Source of the DNA: an uncultured Bacteroidales bacterium
GTDB lineage: Bacteria; Bacteroidota; Bacteroidia; Bacteroidales; WCHB1-69
Direction: 5' to 3'
Assembly (NCBI GenBank): GCA_900319925.1
Contig: ONQE01000021.1
Span: 1-49,724 of the forward strand
DNA length: 49,724 nt
The position numbers were made by a program, and so were the translations under genes. Under the pieces are notes generated by a model, which was not told where the DNA came from, did no database searches, and saw nothing but the letters and a program-made list of their open reading frames with translations. How positions within the stretch are numbered: position 1 is the stretch's first letter; each line of letters begins with the position of its first letter. This document shows, in pieces, positions 7,765 through 17,506 of this stretch.

Positions 7765-8676
7765 ATGAAAAATGCAGATAAAATATTAAAGCTAAAAGAC
7801 TTTCTGGAAACGAGGGAATTAGAATATAGTAAATGTTGTTGGTTGGACATGGCATTAGAAAATGTCATGGATGGAAATATTGGTGCAAGTGCATTGGGTC
7901 AGTTGGATAACCTGTATTATGAAGTGTTTCGCTTAATACACAGATGTGAAGATGAAAGACATTTATTTCGTTTTTCGGGTATTTCTTCAGATAACTCATG
8001 GAACGGGTTTGTCAGTGATATTGAGAATAGTGCAATAACGCTTTCTTCCCCTTGTAGTTTTAATGACCCTATGGATCCTTTGATTAGAGCATGGGTAAGA
8101 CAAAGACAAATTCATTATGATAACAAGGTGGACAAGATAATGTATCAATTGGTTGGGAAAGCTTTGGAAAAAACGAGGATCTGCTGTATGGTTGATCCTA
8201 TAAAAAACAAGAGGAAACGATGCTCAAAAAAGGATATCCCAACGATAGAAGGTTGTAATCCCTTGATGTGGGCGCACTATGCTAATAGTCATAAAGGAAT
8301 TTGTGTTCAATACAAGATTGCACCGTCAAACATTTTGGATACAGACGAGATGGTTGTTAGATTGCTTGATGTCAATTATGACAAAACACTTCCATTGGAT
8401 GGCGACATCTCTTTCATAGACTCCCTTATCATAAAAGGAGATTGCTGGAGGTATGAAAAGGAATCTCGTTTAATTATGTATTCCAAAAGAAAGACGAAAG
8501 AATTCTGCCAATTGAAAGGGTATGAGGTTGAAGCAGTTTATATGGGTTGCGAGATAGATCCTAAAAAACGCGGGTATATTAAGGATATGCTTCGTGGAAG
8601 TAATGTGAAGCTATATCAAATGGCGTTTTCTAGTAAAGATATTACAAAACTTGAATCTCATCGTATTGATTTATAG
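7765..8676 (+). CDS. DUF2971-like protein embedded in the RM operon
   Basis: 303 residues, function unknown. The pattern LSSPCSFNDPMDP, then NPLMWAHYANSHKGICVQYK and later CWRYEKESRLIMYS is what I know from DUF2971 proteins, which are often next to phage-defence genes but have no established activity. A Cys-rich patch (KTRICCMVDPIKNKRKRCSK) precedes the WAHY motif. There is no signal peptide or membrane segment. The gene starts 6 bases after hsdS and ends just before the large orphan gene. The sequence is AT-richer than hsdM. The assignment is by recalled motifs and could be tested by profile search. Confidence 0.65.
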   Translation: MKNADKILKLKDFLETRELEYSKCCWLDMALENVMDGNIGASALGQLDNLYYEVFRLIHRCEDERHLFRFSGISSDNSWNGFVSDIENSAITLSSPCSFNDPMDPLIRAWVRQRQIHYDNKVDKIMYQLVGKALEKTRICCMVDPIKNKRKRCSKKDIPTIEGCNPLMWAHYANSHKGICVQYKIAPSNILDTDEMVVRLLDVNYDKTLPLDGDISFIDSLIIKGDCWRYEKESRLIMYSKRKTKEFCQLKGYEVEAVYMGCEIDPKKRGYIKDMLRGSNVKLYQMAFSSKDITKLESHRIDL

Positions 8677-8689
8677 TTGTGTTTTAAAA

Positions 8690-11600
8690 ATGATAGGTAA
8701 CGAAAAACCAAAGAATATGAAATTCATCACATCGACACATTTGAATCAATGGGCAGATACGAAAGAATGCCAACAGTTGTTGCCAGAATTGATTAAAAGG
8801 TTGATAGACGCATCTGTATCCAATGTAGACAGAATTAGTTTTCCGTCGGGTGATACGGTTTATCTTCCCGGATGGGACGGAGTGGTTTCGTGTGATGAAC
8901 GTATTGATATGGTTTCTGCTGGGGTCTCCCTTTGGGAGTGTGGTGCCACAAAAGATGTTAAAGGCAAAATAGATGGCGATTACGACAAAAGAACTAAAAA
9001 TCCCTTAGGGCATGACAGAAGCGACTCCACGTTTGTCTTCGTTACGCCACGAATATGGGAAGGGGCGGATGAATGGTTGCAGACTCACGGAGAAGGATGG
9101 AAGAAAGTTGTTGTTTATACAGCGGTTGAATTGGAGCGTTGGATTGAAAAATGTCCTTCGGTGGGTATGTGGTTGGCGGAAAAAAGAAGACTTTTGCCTT
9201 CAAGTGGGTATATGCTTCCTGAAACATATTGGAACAGATGGGCGCAAGGGAAAGTGTACAGGTTGCCATACGAAATCATTTTGCCAGGAAGGGAAAAGAT
9301 AAGCAAACAAGTCGTTGAAACTTGCAAGACGGCCAGCACGCTGTCCCTTCAGGCTCTAACTCAAAATGAAGGAATCGCATTTGCGATAGCCAGCATTTTG
9401 ACCAGTGAAGAAGCGGACAAGCTGATGTCAAGGTTGATAGTAGTAACCGAAAAGGATGCCTATAATGACTTGGTTGAACATTATGACAATCTTATTCTTT
9501 TGACTACGGTGGCGGAAGACATTCACTATTCAACAAAACGCGGACATTCTGTTATCATCGCTGCAACTCCGGCAGATCAAATAAAACAAGCTGTAACGTT
9601 GCCCATCATTGAGAAAGAAGGATTTGTTGAGGCTTTGGTAAAGGTGGGGTATGATGTGGCAAAAGCAAGAAAAATCGCAAAAGATACAGCTCGCGATATC
9701 AATGTCTTTCGGAGAAGAGAAGGAATAGCGTTTGAAAAGCCCAAGTGGCTTGACTCTAAAGAAGATTTGCTGCCAGCAATTCTTGCTGGGAAGTGGACAG
9801 ACACTATTGATGGGGATAAAAGTGTTTTGGAACTCTTATCTGGCATGAAATATGAGCAGTATGAGGAAAAGCTCTACACTCATTTGATGGAGGAAGAGAC
9901 GCCTTTATTTCATGTCGGGAATACCTGGCGTATTCGCTCACCCTACGAGGCAACTGTTTATGCTCAGGCTATGTTTACCACATCTATTCTGAACAAGCTT
10001 AGAGAAGTCTGTCAAAGTTTAATCCAAGACGATGATCCAGAGGCCATTGATAAAATAAATCCTGATATATTTCAATTCAGGCAATTCAAACAAAAATACT
10101 CAAACATTATCAAAGAAAGTGTTTGCCAAACTCTTTGTTTAATGTCGATAGTCGATGACTCAAGTGGCCAAAAACTTACCCTATGGGTTGATGAAACCGT
10201 GAAAAACTTATTGAAAGATTGGGATTTGCCCAGATTTTTGTCAAATAAGCATTATTTGACAGCCCTAGCTGAGGCATCGCCAAAAGAATTCCTCAATTTT
10301 ATAGAAAAGTTGCCTATTAACATTCTTGATGTTGTTTTTACGCCATACAAACCAAAGTATTCTATTTCTGGGTGGGAAATCGAATATGCGGAGATTTTGT
10401 GGGCTCTTGAAATGCTTGCCTGGGACGTAGAGCATCTTAATAGGGTAACAAGACTTCTCCTTTGTTATTCAAAATATCAAAATGAGAGTAATTATGAAAA
10501 CAGACCCATAAATTCATTGTATAAGATATACCGCTTTTATTTACCCCAGACGTATGCAACTTTTGAGGAAAGAATGACCGTGTTGAGAGCATGTGCTTCT
10601 TCTTTTCCAGACGAAATCTATAAACTTTGTGTACGGGTATGCAAATCTTTGGTTGAAAGGACGTTCTTCTATAATCACTATTATAGATGGAGATTGTTTG
10701 GAGAACTCAGGACCATATCACATGCCACTTTTGTGTTGGACTCAGAGTTGCAAGAAGTTGTGAGGTTGATGTTGCAATGTTGTAATTACTCGTCAGAAAA
10801 GGTGTCAGAGTTGCTTTCGCTCACGTCTAAAAAAAGCATGAATAGTTGTAGAAATTTGATTGTTGATGCGGTGAAGGGTCATTGGGAAGAGTTGGATGAC
10901 AAGGAATCCGTGATAGACACGTTAAGAGATGAGATTATTAGGCACAAGAATTGTTCCGGTGACAGTTGGGCCTTGTCGGAAATAGAGCTAAAACCTTTTC
11001 TGGAATTATACAAGGCTATTGAGTCTGAAGATCCAGTAAGCAAACATACGTGGCTGTTTAAAATGCATTCTGTCCCATTGCCAGAATTTAGACGAAATAC
11101 GAGTTATGAAGAGAAATGGAAAATGTTATTAGAAGCCCGGAAGAATGCTGTTCTGGAAATTTATGGTTGTCATGGAATTAATGGCATCTGGGACTTCATT
11201 AACAAGGTGAAGTGTCCTGAAAGTTTAGGTAGAAGTCTGGTCTCAATATTTGAGGATCAAATTTATGACGATGTTTGCCAAAAGTATAAATCAAAAGAAA
11301 TCAGTGATGGTTTTGTCAAATCGTACTTGTTTGAGTTGTGTCGTCACGATATTCCCACATATCAAGAATTAGCCAAGCAAACTGTAGAGAGGGATTCAGA
11401 TTTAGCAATAGTGCTGTTCGCCCCAGGATACATAAAAGAGCTGGCAAAGTTAGCGGCAGGTTTTGGAACTGAGATTAAACGTGCATATTGGGAATCAGTT
11501 GATGTTCAATACATGAAACTGGAAGATGCTGCTGAAGTGGTACGTGAATTGGTTGATGTGTGTAGATTCTCTGATGCGATTAGCGTCCTATACGATAATC

Positions 11601-12421
11601 GGGAATCTATCCAAATGAGCGACACGGAAAAGACACATGTTCTTTTTAGATATGCCTATGGCACCAAGAGCATTGCTCGAATGGATCCCTATTGTTTGGC
11701 GACCTTGTTGGAAGAGTTGGATAAATCAGAGGATCCTGATGTGATAAAAGAGTTGATCTCGGTGGAATTTCTCTTGTATCGAATGGTCGATAATTACATG
11801 GATATGACTAACTCAAGATTTGCCAAAGAGCTGTCTCGTAATCCTGAATTGATGATTCAACTTGTGGAGTTAGCATATCCTTCTGATGATAGTAAAGCAG
11901 AGCAACTGGAAGTTTATGCAAATGAGAATGAGAGATATCTGAAAGAAAACGCTTTCCATATATTGTATTTTGGGCATCCTATTGTCTCATTCAATAATGA
12001 AGAGGGCGTGTTTGACGGTGAGATCATGAAGCAATACATCGAACATCTATACCGTTTGGCGAAAGAAAGAAAAAGAATCAAAGTAATTGACTTTGTCGTG
12101 GGTGATATATTAGGCGACGTTCCACGTGATGATAATTATCCTCCCCAAGCGCTCTGTGAGATTGTGGGAAGCTTAAATAGTGACAATGTTGATCAAAGTA
12201 TTCGTACAAGGATATACAATAGTCGGGGAGTTACAGTACGAGCATATAACGAAGGCGGTAATCAGGAACGTTCTATTGTATCGAGATTTGAAAAGTATAG
12301 AGAAAAGACAAAGTTGCAATATCCAAGAATAACGAAGATATTTGATGATATAATTGACGAATACAATAGGATAGCAGGCACCGAAGATGAGGAAGCTATT
12401 ATTGCAGATTTGGAAAGTTGA
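8690..12421 (+). CDS. Large uncharacterised protein (about 1,243 residues) of the RM island
   Basis: I do not know an established function. ATGs at 8690 and 8717 are both possible starts; 8717 gives MKFITSTHLNQWADT. Residues 50-110 contain FPSGDTVYLPGWDG, LWECGATKDVKGKIDGDYDK and then TFVFVTPRIW. This spaced D...E...K arrangement (D63, E83, K91/K93) is reminiscent of PD-(D/E)XK nuclease-like modules, but a strict ExK is not present. A middle region (ILLTTVAEDI, GHSVIIAATPADQIKQAVTL, DINVFRRREGIAF, LLPAILAGKW) resembles large STAND-like defence proteins, yet I see no Walker A loop. The last 700 residues look all-helical, like a repeat sensor. There is no signal peptide or membrane span. It sits between the DUF2971 gene and the ATPase/nuclease pair. 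Confidence 0.6.
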   Translation: MIGNEKPKNMKFITSTHLNQWADTKECQQLLPELIKRLIDASVSNVDRISFPSGDTVYLPGWDGVVSCDERIDMVSAGVSLWECGATKDVKGKIDGDYDKRTKNPLGHDRSDSTFVFVTPRIWEGADEWLQTHGEGWKKVVVYTAVELERWIEKCPSVGMWLAEKRRLLPSSGYMLPETYWNRWAQGKVYRLPYEIILPGREKISKQVVETCKTASTLSLQALTQNEGIAFAIASILTSEEADKLMSRLIVVTEKDAYNDLVEHYDNLILLTTVAEDIHYSTKRGHSVIIAATPADQIKQAVTLPIIEKEGFVEALVKVGYDVAKARKIAKDTARDINVFRRREGIAFEKPKWLDSKEDLLPAILAGKWTDTIDGDKSVLELLSGMKYEQYEEKLYTHLMEEETPLFHVGNTWRIRSPYEATVYAQAMFTTSILNKLREVCQSLIQDDDPEAIDKINPDIFQFRQFKQKYSNIIKESVCQTLCLMSIVDDSSGQKLTLWVDETVKNLLKDWDLPRFLSNKHYLTALAEASPKEFLNFIEKLPINILDVVFTPYKPKYSISGWEIEYAEILWALEMLAWDVEHLNRVTRLLLCYSKYQNESNYENRPINSLYKIYRFYLPQTYATFEERMTVLRACASSFPDEIYKLCVRVCKSLVERTFFYNHYYRWRLFGELRTISHATFVLDSELQEVVRLMLQCCNYSSEKVSELLSLTSKKSMNSCRNLIVDAVKGHWEELDDKESVIDTLRDEIIRHKNCSGDSWALSEIELKPFLELYKAIESEDPVSKHTWLFKMHSVPLPEFRRNTSYEEKWKMLLEARKNAVLEIYGCHGINGIWDFINKVKCPESLGRSLVSIFEDQIYDDVCQKYKSKEISDGFVKSYLFELCRHDIPTYQELAKQTVERDSDLAIVLFAPGYIKELAKLAAGFGTEIKRAYWESVDVQYMKLEDAAEVVRELVDVCRFSDAISVLYDNRESIQMSDTEKTHVLFRYAYGTKSIARMDPYCLATLLEELDKSEDPDVIKELISVEFLLYRMVDNYMDMTNSRFAKELSRNPELMIQLVELAYPSDDSKAEQLEVYANENERYLKENAFHILYFGHPIVSFNNEEGVFDGEIMKQYIEHLYRLAKERKRIKVIDFVVGDILGDVPRDDNYPPQALCEIVGSLNSDNVDQSIRTRIYNSRGVTVRAYNEGGNQERSIVSRFEKYREKTKLQYPRITKIFDDIIDEYNRIAGTEDEEAIIADLES

Positions 12422-12501
12422 TATAGTAATTGGTATTAAATCCGACGTGATATTATAGTAACGAGATAATTGGAAGGATGATTTTAGAATTAAAAAAATG
12501 A

Positions 12502-12509
12502 TATTTTTG
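12502..12509 (+). promoter_or_regulatory. Internal promoter before the ATPase-nuclease pair
   Basis: TATTTTTG, 29 bases before the ATPase ATG, lies in a 117-base gap, the largest inside the RM island. It suggests the ATPase and PD-(D/E)XK genes can be transcribed apart from hsdM-hsdS. No good -33 box is seen. Confidence 0.5.
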
Positions 12510-12538
12510 CAAATTAATTAGATAAAAAACGAACAGTT

Positions 12539-13668
12539 ATGAAGTTGAGAATCTCTAATCTTGGCGTTATCAATACAATGGAAATTGATATGTCCAAACC
12601 GTTTATCCTCTTTGCGGGTGACAACGGGACGGGGAAAACGTACGCGGCAACGTTTCTGTATTCTTTAATTTTGGATTTACGAAAGGCGCTTTTGAACATA
12701 GGTTCTCATTTTGAGAACACTGAATTGTCTAAAAGTAAGAAGCTAAAAAGTGGTATTGACGGGGAAATCAAAGCAGATGGGTTATATGACTTGTTGATTG
12801 ATTACCTTAAGCACCGGCTAAAAGCAGTTGTGACATCGATGAATATGGAGATTAATGCAAATTCTTTCAAATGTGAGATTGCAACCACAAGAGAAGAATG
12901 GAGAAAAGAGTTATGGGAGAAATCAGTGTCTATTGGATCAAATTATATTGTAAAAAAAGCCAACTCCTTCGAATACAAGTTGCGTTGGAAACAAGAGGAT
13001 CTTTTACCTTTTATGCAACCATTGTTGGTTATGTCATTGTATTTCGACGGTATTGTTGGAGCCAAAATGTTTACAGCAGAGCGCAGTGGCATCTATACCT
13101 TCAACAAAGAATTGTCTGTCGGTAGGCTTAGGAATCCAGAAGAACGGCTCAATGCACGTTATCCGAAGCCGATTGCGGATGGATTGGCGGATGCGGCGGA
13201 TGTGGTGAACCAACGGAGAAAAGAGTCTGATTATCTTGAATTTGCAGATGAAATAGAGAAAACATCCTTTTTGTGGATGAGCCTGAACTGAACCTTCATC
13301 CGAAAAACCAGATTCTGTTGGCCAAGATTTTTGTCAAGATGATCAATGCAGGTCTCAGGCTCGTCGTCAGCACCCATAGCGATTACATCATTCGTGAAAT
13401 CAACAATATGATCATGGCGGATGGCTTAAACAAGGCTGGTGACGAAATTATGGCTAAAATGGGGTATGATAAAAGTCTTTGCCTTTCCCAAGACAAGTTC
13501 GCACCATACTTGTTCCAAAAAAATGCGAAAGGAAAAGTAATCGTGGAACCTCTTGCCGTAGATAGGTACGGGTTCAACATGCCGTCCATTGATGATGCCA
13601 TTAACCAACAAAACGAGGTGACGAACACCTTCTATGAAGTGTTGAAATATGACTATCCCACCAAATAA
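12539..13668 (+). pseudogene. AAA/ABC-type ATPase (SMC/OLD-like) with internal out-of-frame deletion
   Basis: Two reading frames together make one ATPase. Frame one (12539-13291) has an N-terminal MKLRISNLGVINTMEIDMSK and the Walker A GDNGTGKTY at about residue 30, and ends with the family-like DYLEFADEIEK. Frame two (from about 13268) starts directly at the Walker B region, FVDEPELNLHPKNQ, followed by LRLVVSTHSDYIIREINN, as in ABC-ATPase-like defence proteins. The stretch normally between them, including the signature motif of the kind SxxxxSL, is missing, and the frame changes at GAGAAAACATCC near 13262. The loss is roughly 50 codons by comparison with remembered relatives. Either the gene is inactivated or the assembly has collapsed here. 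Its partner downstream is intact. Confidence 0.8.
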
Positions 13669-13680
13669 TTGAACAAAATT

Positions 13681-14271
13681 ATGGAATATATTGATTATTT
13701 GGGATGGATTCTTAATGAAAAATTCCTGCAAAAGGATGCTGATGATTTGACGATGATTGAACCTGCCAATGGCGTCTATAAGGAGCAAAAGGTGAGTATC
13801 AAAAATGCATCAAGGACAATCAGTGATATGAAACTGTATCGTTTTAATACTCCCGATACCGATGCTACGGGTCTGTTCCCGTTTTTCAACCAGCAGACTA
13901 CTGGCCCGAACAAAGCACCTCACGGTTTACTCAGTTTTTGCGATTATATCCTGTTGGTGCAACACGATAGCGGGTTGTTTGTGCTCTTCATAGAATTGAA
14001 ACGAGGCAGACACGAAGGAGCTGAGAAACAATTAGAGGCCTCTTCAACCTTTTTTGATTATATTTTGCAAACCGCAGATCGAATAAAATCCGAGAATGAC
14101 TTCTCGGACTTTGATGTAACTCAAGTTAAGTGTAGAAAGATTATTATCAACGAAGAATATTGCAATAAGCACACAACAAAGCCTAAAGATGTAAGGGAAG
14201 GGTCGAATATGGACGGTGCTATGCTTCACAAATGCTATAATGAGTTCCGTCCCATTGATTATTGTAGGTGA
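13681..14271 (+). CDS. PD-(D/E)XK-like protein paired with the ATPase
   Basis: 196 residues from ATG 13681, 12 bases after the ATPase stop. The central motif FCDYILLVQHDSGLFVLF followed by IELKRG gives a D, a hydrophobic strand and E-L-K, the layout of a PD-(D/E)XK nuclease active site, followed by a helix (AEKQLEASSTFFDYIL). Whether it cuts DNA is inference. The pairing of an ABC-type ATPase with a small nuclease-like protein is a common design in phage defence (compare Septu or PARIS in architecture, not in sequence). I do not recognise the exact family. It lies just before hsdR, 14 bases upstream of that start. Confidence 0.6.
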   Translation: MEYIDYLGWILNEKFLQKDADDLTMIEPANGVYKEQKVSIKNASRTISDMKLYRFNTPDTDATGLFPFFNQQTTGPNKAPHGLLSFCDYILLVQHDSGLFVLFIELKRGRHEGAEKQLEASSTFFDYILQTADRIKSENDFSDFDVTQVKCRKIIINEEYCNKHTTKPKDVREGSNMDGAMLHKCYNEFRPIDYCR

Positions 14272-14285
14272 ATTTAAAAGTAACG

Positions 14286-17200
14286 ATGAACATATCTAAA
14301 ACCAACGAGCAAGCCTTTGAGGCACTCATAGAGAAAGCCTTGGTGGGCAGCACCCACGAGGAACGTACGGCGAGCGGGCAGAACGACGTGGAAGCCCAGT
14401 CGCCCAATGCACATCAATACTATTGGGGCCTGCCCAAGGACATGGACAAGAAACTGGCCATCGACCTGCGGCGGCTGTGGGCTTTCCTTGAGAGCACACA
14501 ACATGAAGTGCTACATGAGTACAAAGGAAAGGACCTGAAAACCGAACTGCCCAAGCGCATCTCAAAGGACATCGAGACCTTCGGCGTCGTCAAGGTGCTG
14601 CGCGAAGGCGTGGACGTGGACAACATCCATCTTTCGCTGTTCTACCCCAAACCCTCGGCCGCCGACAGTGAGACCTCAAAGCTGAAATACGCCCAAAACC
14701 AGTTCTCGCTCACGCGCCAACAGACGTTCTCGGTCGCTAACCCGGGACTGGAGATTGATATGGTGCTTTATGTGAACGGCTTGCCGATCTTCACCTTCGA
14801 GCTGAAGAACCCCTGGACACATCAAACCGCCAAGTACGACGGGCAGAAGCAATACAAGTCCACGGAACGCAACCCCAAGGAGACTTTGCTCAATTTCGGT
14901 CGCTGCCTCGCTCATTTCACGATGGACAAGGATGAGGTCTATTTCACCACAAAGCTAAATCTCGGCAAGACCTATTTCATGCCCTTCAACCAAGGGCTGC
15001 CCAACGGTCAGGGCGCGGGCAATCCTGTGAACACCGAAGGTAGCTACAAGACCTCGTATATATGGGAACAAATCCTGCAAAAGGATTCGGTGGCAGACAT
15101 CATCATGAATTACGTCTGCTTCGATTACGGTGAGGCCAAAACACAAAAGAAGGTACCGCATATTATGAAGAATGCCAAGACACTCATATTCCCGCGATAC
15201 CATCAGTTGGATGTGGTCAGCAAGTTAGTGGATGATGTGGCAAAAACAGGTGTGGGTAAAACTTATCTCATCCAGCATTCCGCCGGTTCTGGCAAATCCA
15301 ATTCCCTGACATGGTTGGCTTATAAGCTCATCAAGACCTGTCCACACTCAATGGATGCCGTGAGATCCAAAGCCGTGGACACTCCTCTGTACAATTCCGT
15401 TATTGTGGTTACAGATCGCCGCCTGCTCGATAAGCAGATTTCGGACAATATCAAAATGTTCGGGCAAAGCACCAAGATCGTGGCCCATGCCGACACTTCG
15501 GCTATGCTGAAGCAGGCCATTGAGGACAATAAGCGCATCATTATCACAACTATCCAAAAGTTTCCTTTCATCTGCAACGCCATCAGTGATGTCAGTGACC
15601 GAAACTTTGCCATTATCATTGATGAGGCGCACAGTTCCCAATCCGGCATCGCTGCCGACAAACTGAATGTTACTGTACAGAAAGATGCCGACACTGACGG
15701 CGGTGACACCGATGCATTGTTGGAGAAGTTGATGAATGACCGTAAGATGAGTACCAACTGCTCTTATTTCGCTTTCACCGCTACCCCGAAGAGGGAAACG
15801 CTGGAGCGTTTCGGAAGCCAGGATTCAGAAGGCAAGTTCCATCCGTTCCATCTCTATAGTATGAAGCAAGCCATCGAAGAAGGCTTCATCCTCGATGTGC
15901 TCACCAACTATACCACCTACAGAAGCTATTATGAACTTACTAAGAGCATTGAAGAGAATCCCAAATATAACAATGAACGGGCGCAGAAGAAACTGCGAGG
16001 TGCTGTGGAACGCGACCCCAAAACCATCGCAGCCAAGGCCGATGTGATACTGAGCCATTTCGACACAAAGATTTTCAGAAGTCATAAGTTGAAAGGCAAG
16101 GCCAAAGCCATGGTGGTGACCAAAGACATCGAATGTGCCATCAAGTATTATCGGGCTCTAACCCGATTGGCGGAAGAAAGAATGCTGCCATACAAGATTT
16201 TGATTGCATTTAGCGGAGAAAAACGCATTGACCATTTTACCCTCTCAGGCGATCAGACGGAAGAGACTGTGACTTATTCCCTTGCAGCAGAGGCACATGG
16301 CAAATATTGGCTCTCCTTCACGGAAGCAGGCATGAACGGATTCCCGGATTCACAGACCGCCGAAAAGTTCGATACTGACGATTATCGCATTCTCGTGGTG
16401 GCCAACAAATACCTCACAGGTTTTGACCAGCCCAAACTTTGTGCGATGTACGTGGACAAGCCTTTGGCAGGCGTTTTGGCTGTGCAGGCACTCTCTCGGT
16501 TGAATCGCTCCGCACCCGATTTGGGCAAATTGAGTGAAGACCTCTTCATCCTTGATTTCTACAACACGAAAGACGATATTAAGGATGCTTTCGATCCATT
16601 CTATACGGCCACTACACTGGCGGAGGCGACCGATGTCAATATTCTGCACGAATTGAAGAATACACTCTTGGGCATCGGGGTTTTCGATATGGATGAAGTA
16701 AACGAGTTTATTGACCTTTATGTTCAAGGTGTTGAAGCAGACCGGTGGGCACCGGTTTTAGATGTCGCAGCCAATCGTTTCAACAATGAGATGGAATGGG
16801 ACGAGACGAATAAGGCGGACTTCAAGATGAAGTGCAAGCAGTTTGTCAAGATTTATTCCCGTGTGGCCGCTATAATGTCATACGAGGTTAAGGACTGGGA
16901 GAAATTGTTCTGGTTCCTGCGTTTCTTGATACCCAATTTAGTGGTCAACGGTCCTGACAGCGACAGTTTGAAAGATCTTCTCGAATCGGTCGATTTGAAT
17001 ACGTACGGTCTTCGCCGCACGGCCTTGAACGAACCTATCGCTTTGGATGCCGGTGAGGCGACCATTGACCCATTGAAACCGGTCATGGTAAATGCCGGCG
17101 GTGGTGACCAGGAGCCGAAAGACCCTTTAGATGAGATTCTGAATGAGTTCAACGAGCGTTGGTTCAAGGGTTGGAATGCCACTCCTGAAGATCAAAAGAC

Positions 17201-17438
17201 CAAGCTAATCAGTGTGGCCAAAGCCGTTTCCGAAGATGATGACTACAAGACTTTGGTCATTGGAAATCCCGACCAGCAAGCGGTGGATGCCCTGATGGTA
17301 GAAATCATCGATCGTATTATCCGTCAAAAGCGCAAGGGCGACATGTCGTTGTACAAGGAGTATCAGCAAAATGAGGGTTTCAAGGACGGTTTTAGGAGTG
17401 TAGTGGTGAGGATGCTTGGTAATCTTGATTATTTGTAA
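14286..17438 (+). CDS. hsdR: Type I restriction endonuclease subunit HsdR
   Basis: 1,050 residues from ATG 14286. HsdR supplies DNA translocation and cleavage to the R2M2S complex. The N-terminal nuclease domain shows D158 and E172-L-K174 (IDMVLYVNGLPIFTFELK). The SF2 motor has Walker A SAGSGKSNSLTW near residue 336, DEAH in IIDEAHSSQSG near 445, FAFTATPKRETLERFG as motif III, and VVANKYLTGFDQPKL with LSRLNRS towards motifs V-VI. A C-terminal helical domain follows. An in-frame GTG exists at 14268, but 14286 is preferred. It closes the island that opened with hsdM at 3180, so about 5.6 kb of other genes separate hsdS from hsdR. A hairpin terminator follows. Confidence 0.95.
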   Translation: MNISKTNEQAFEALIEKALVGSTHEERTASGQNDVEAQSPNAHQYYWGLPKDMDKKLAIDLRRLWAFLESTQHEVLHEYKGKDLKTELPKRISKDIETFGVVKVLREGVDVDNIHLSLFYPKPSAADSETSKLKYAQNQFSLTRQQTFSVANPGLEIDMVLYVNGLPIFTFELKNPWTHQTAKYDGQKQYKSTERNPKETLLNFGRCLAHFTMDKDEVYFTTKLNLGKTYFMPFNQGLPNGQGAGNPVNTEGSYKTSYIWEQILQKDSVADIIMNYVCFDYGEAKTQKKVPHIMKNAKTLIFPRYHQLDVVSKLVDDVAKTGVGKTYLIQHSAGSGKSNSLTWLAYKLIKTCPHSMDAVRSKAVDTPLYNSVIVVTDRRLLDKQISDNIKMFGQSTKIVAHADTSAMLKQAIEDNKRIIITTIQKFPFICNAISDVSDRNFAIIIDEAHSSQSGIAADKLNVTVQKDADTDGGDTDALLEKLMNDRKMSTNCSYFAFTATPKRETLERFGSQDSEGKFHPFHLYSMKQAIEEGFILDVLTNYTTYRSYYELTKSIEENPKYNNERAQKKLRGAVERDPKTIAAKADVILSHFDTKIFRSHKLKGKAKAMVVTKDIECAIKYYRALTRLAEERMLPYKILIAFSGEKRIDHFTLSGDQTEETVTYSLAAEAHGKYWLSFTEAGMNGFPDSQTAEKFDTDDYRILVVANKYLTGFDQPKLCAMYVDKPLAGVLAVQALSRLNRSAPDLGKLSEDLFILDFYNTKDDIKDAFDPFYTATTLAEATDVNILHELKNTLLGIGVFDMDEVNEFIDLYVQGVEADRWAPVLDVAANRFNNEMEWDETNKADFKMKCKQFVKIYSRVAAIMSYEVKDWEKLFWFLRFLIPNLVVNGPDSDSLKDLLESVDLNTYGLRRTALNEPIALDAGEATIDPLKPVMVNAGGGDQEPKDPLDEILNEFNERWFKGWNATPEDQKTKLISVAKAVSEDDDYKTLVIGNPDQQAVDALMVEIIDRIIRQKRKGDMSLYKEYQQNEGFKDGFRSVVVRMLGNLDYL

Positions 17439-17468
17439 GTCACACACACCTTTATCGTTTTATCTTAT

Positions 17469-17492
17469 GGGGACGATTCATAATTCGTCTCC
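17469..17492. terminator. Hairpin between hsdR and cotH
   Basis: GGGGACGA (17469-17476) pairs with TCGTCTCC (17485-17492) across an 8-base loop. It lies in the 68-base gap between convergent genes and may stop transcripts from both sides, though no strong T-run follows on either strand. Confidence 0.5.
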
Positions 17493-17506
17493 ATGACATC
17501 CATCCC

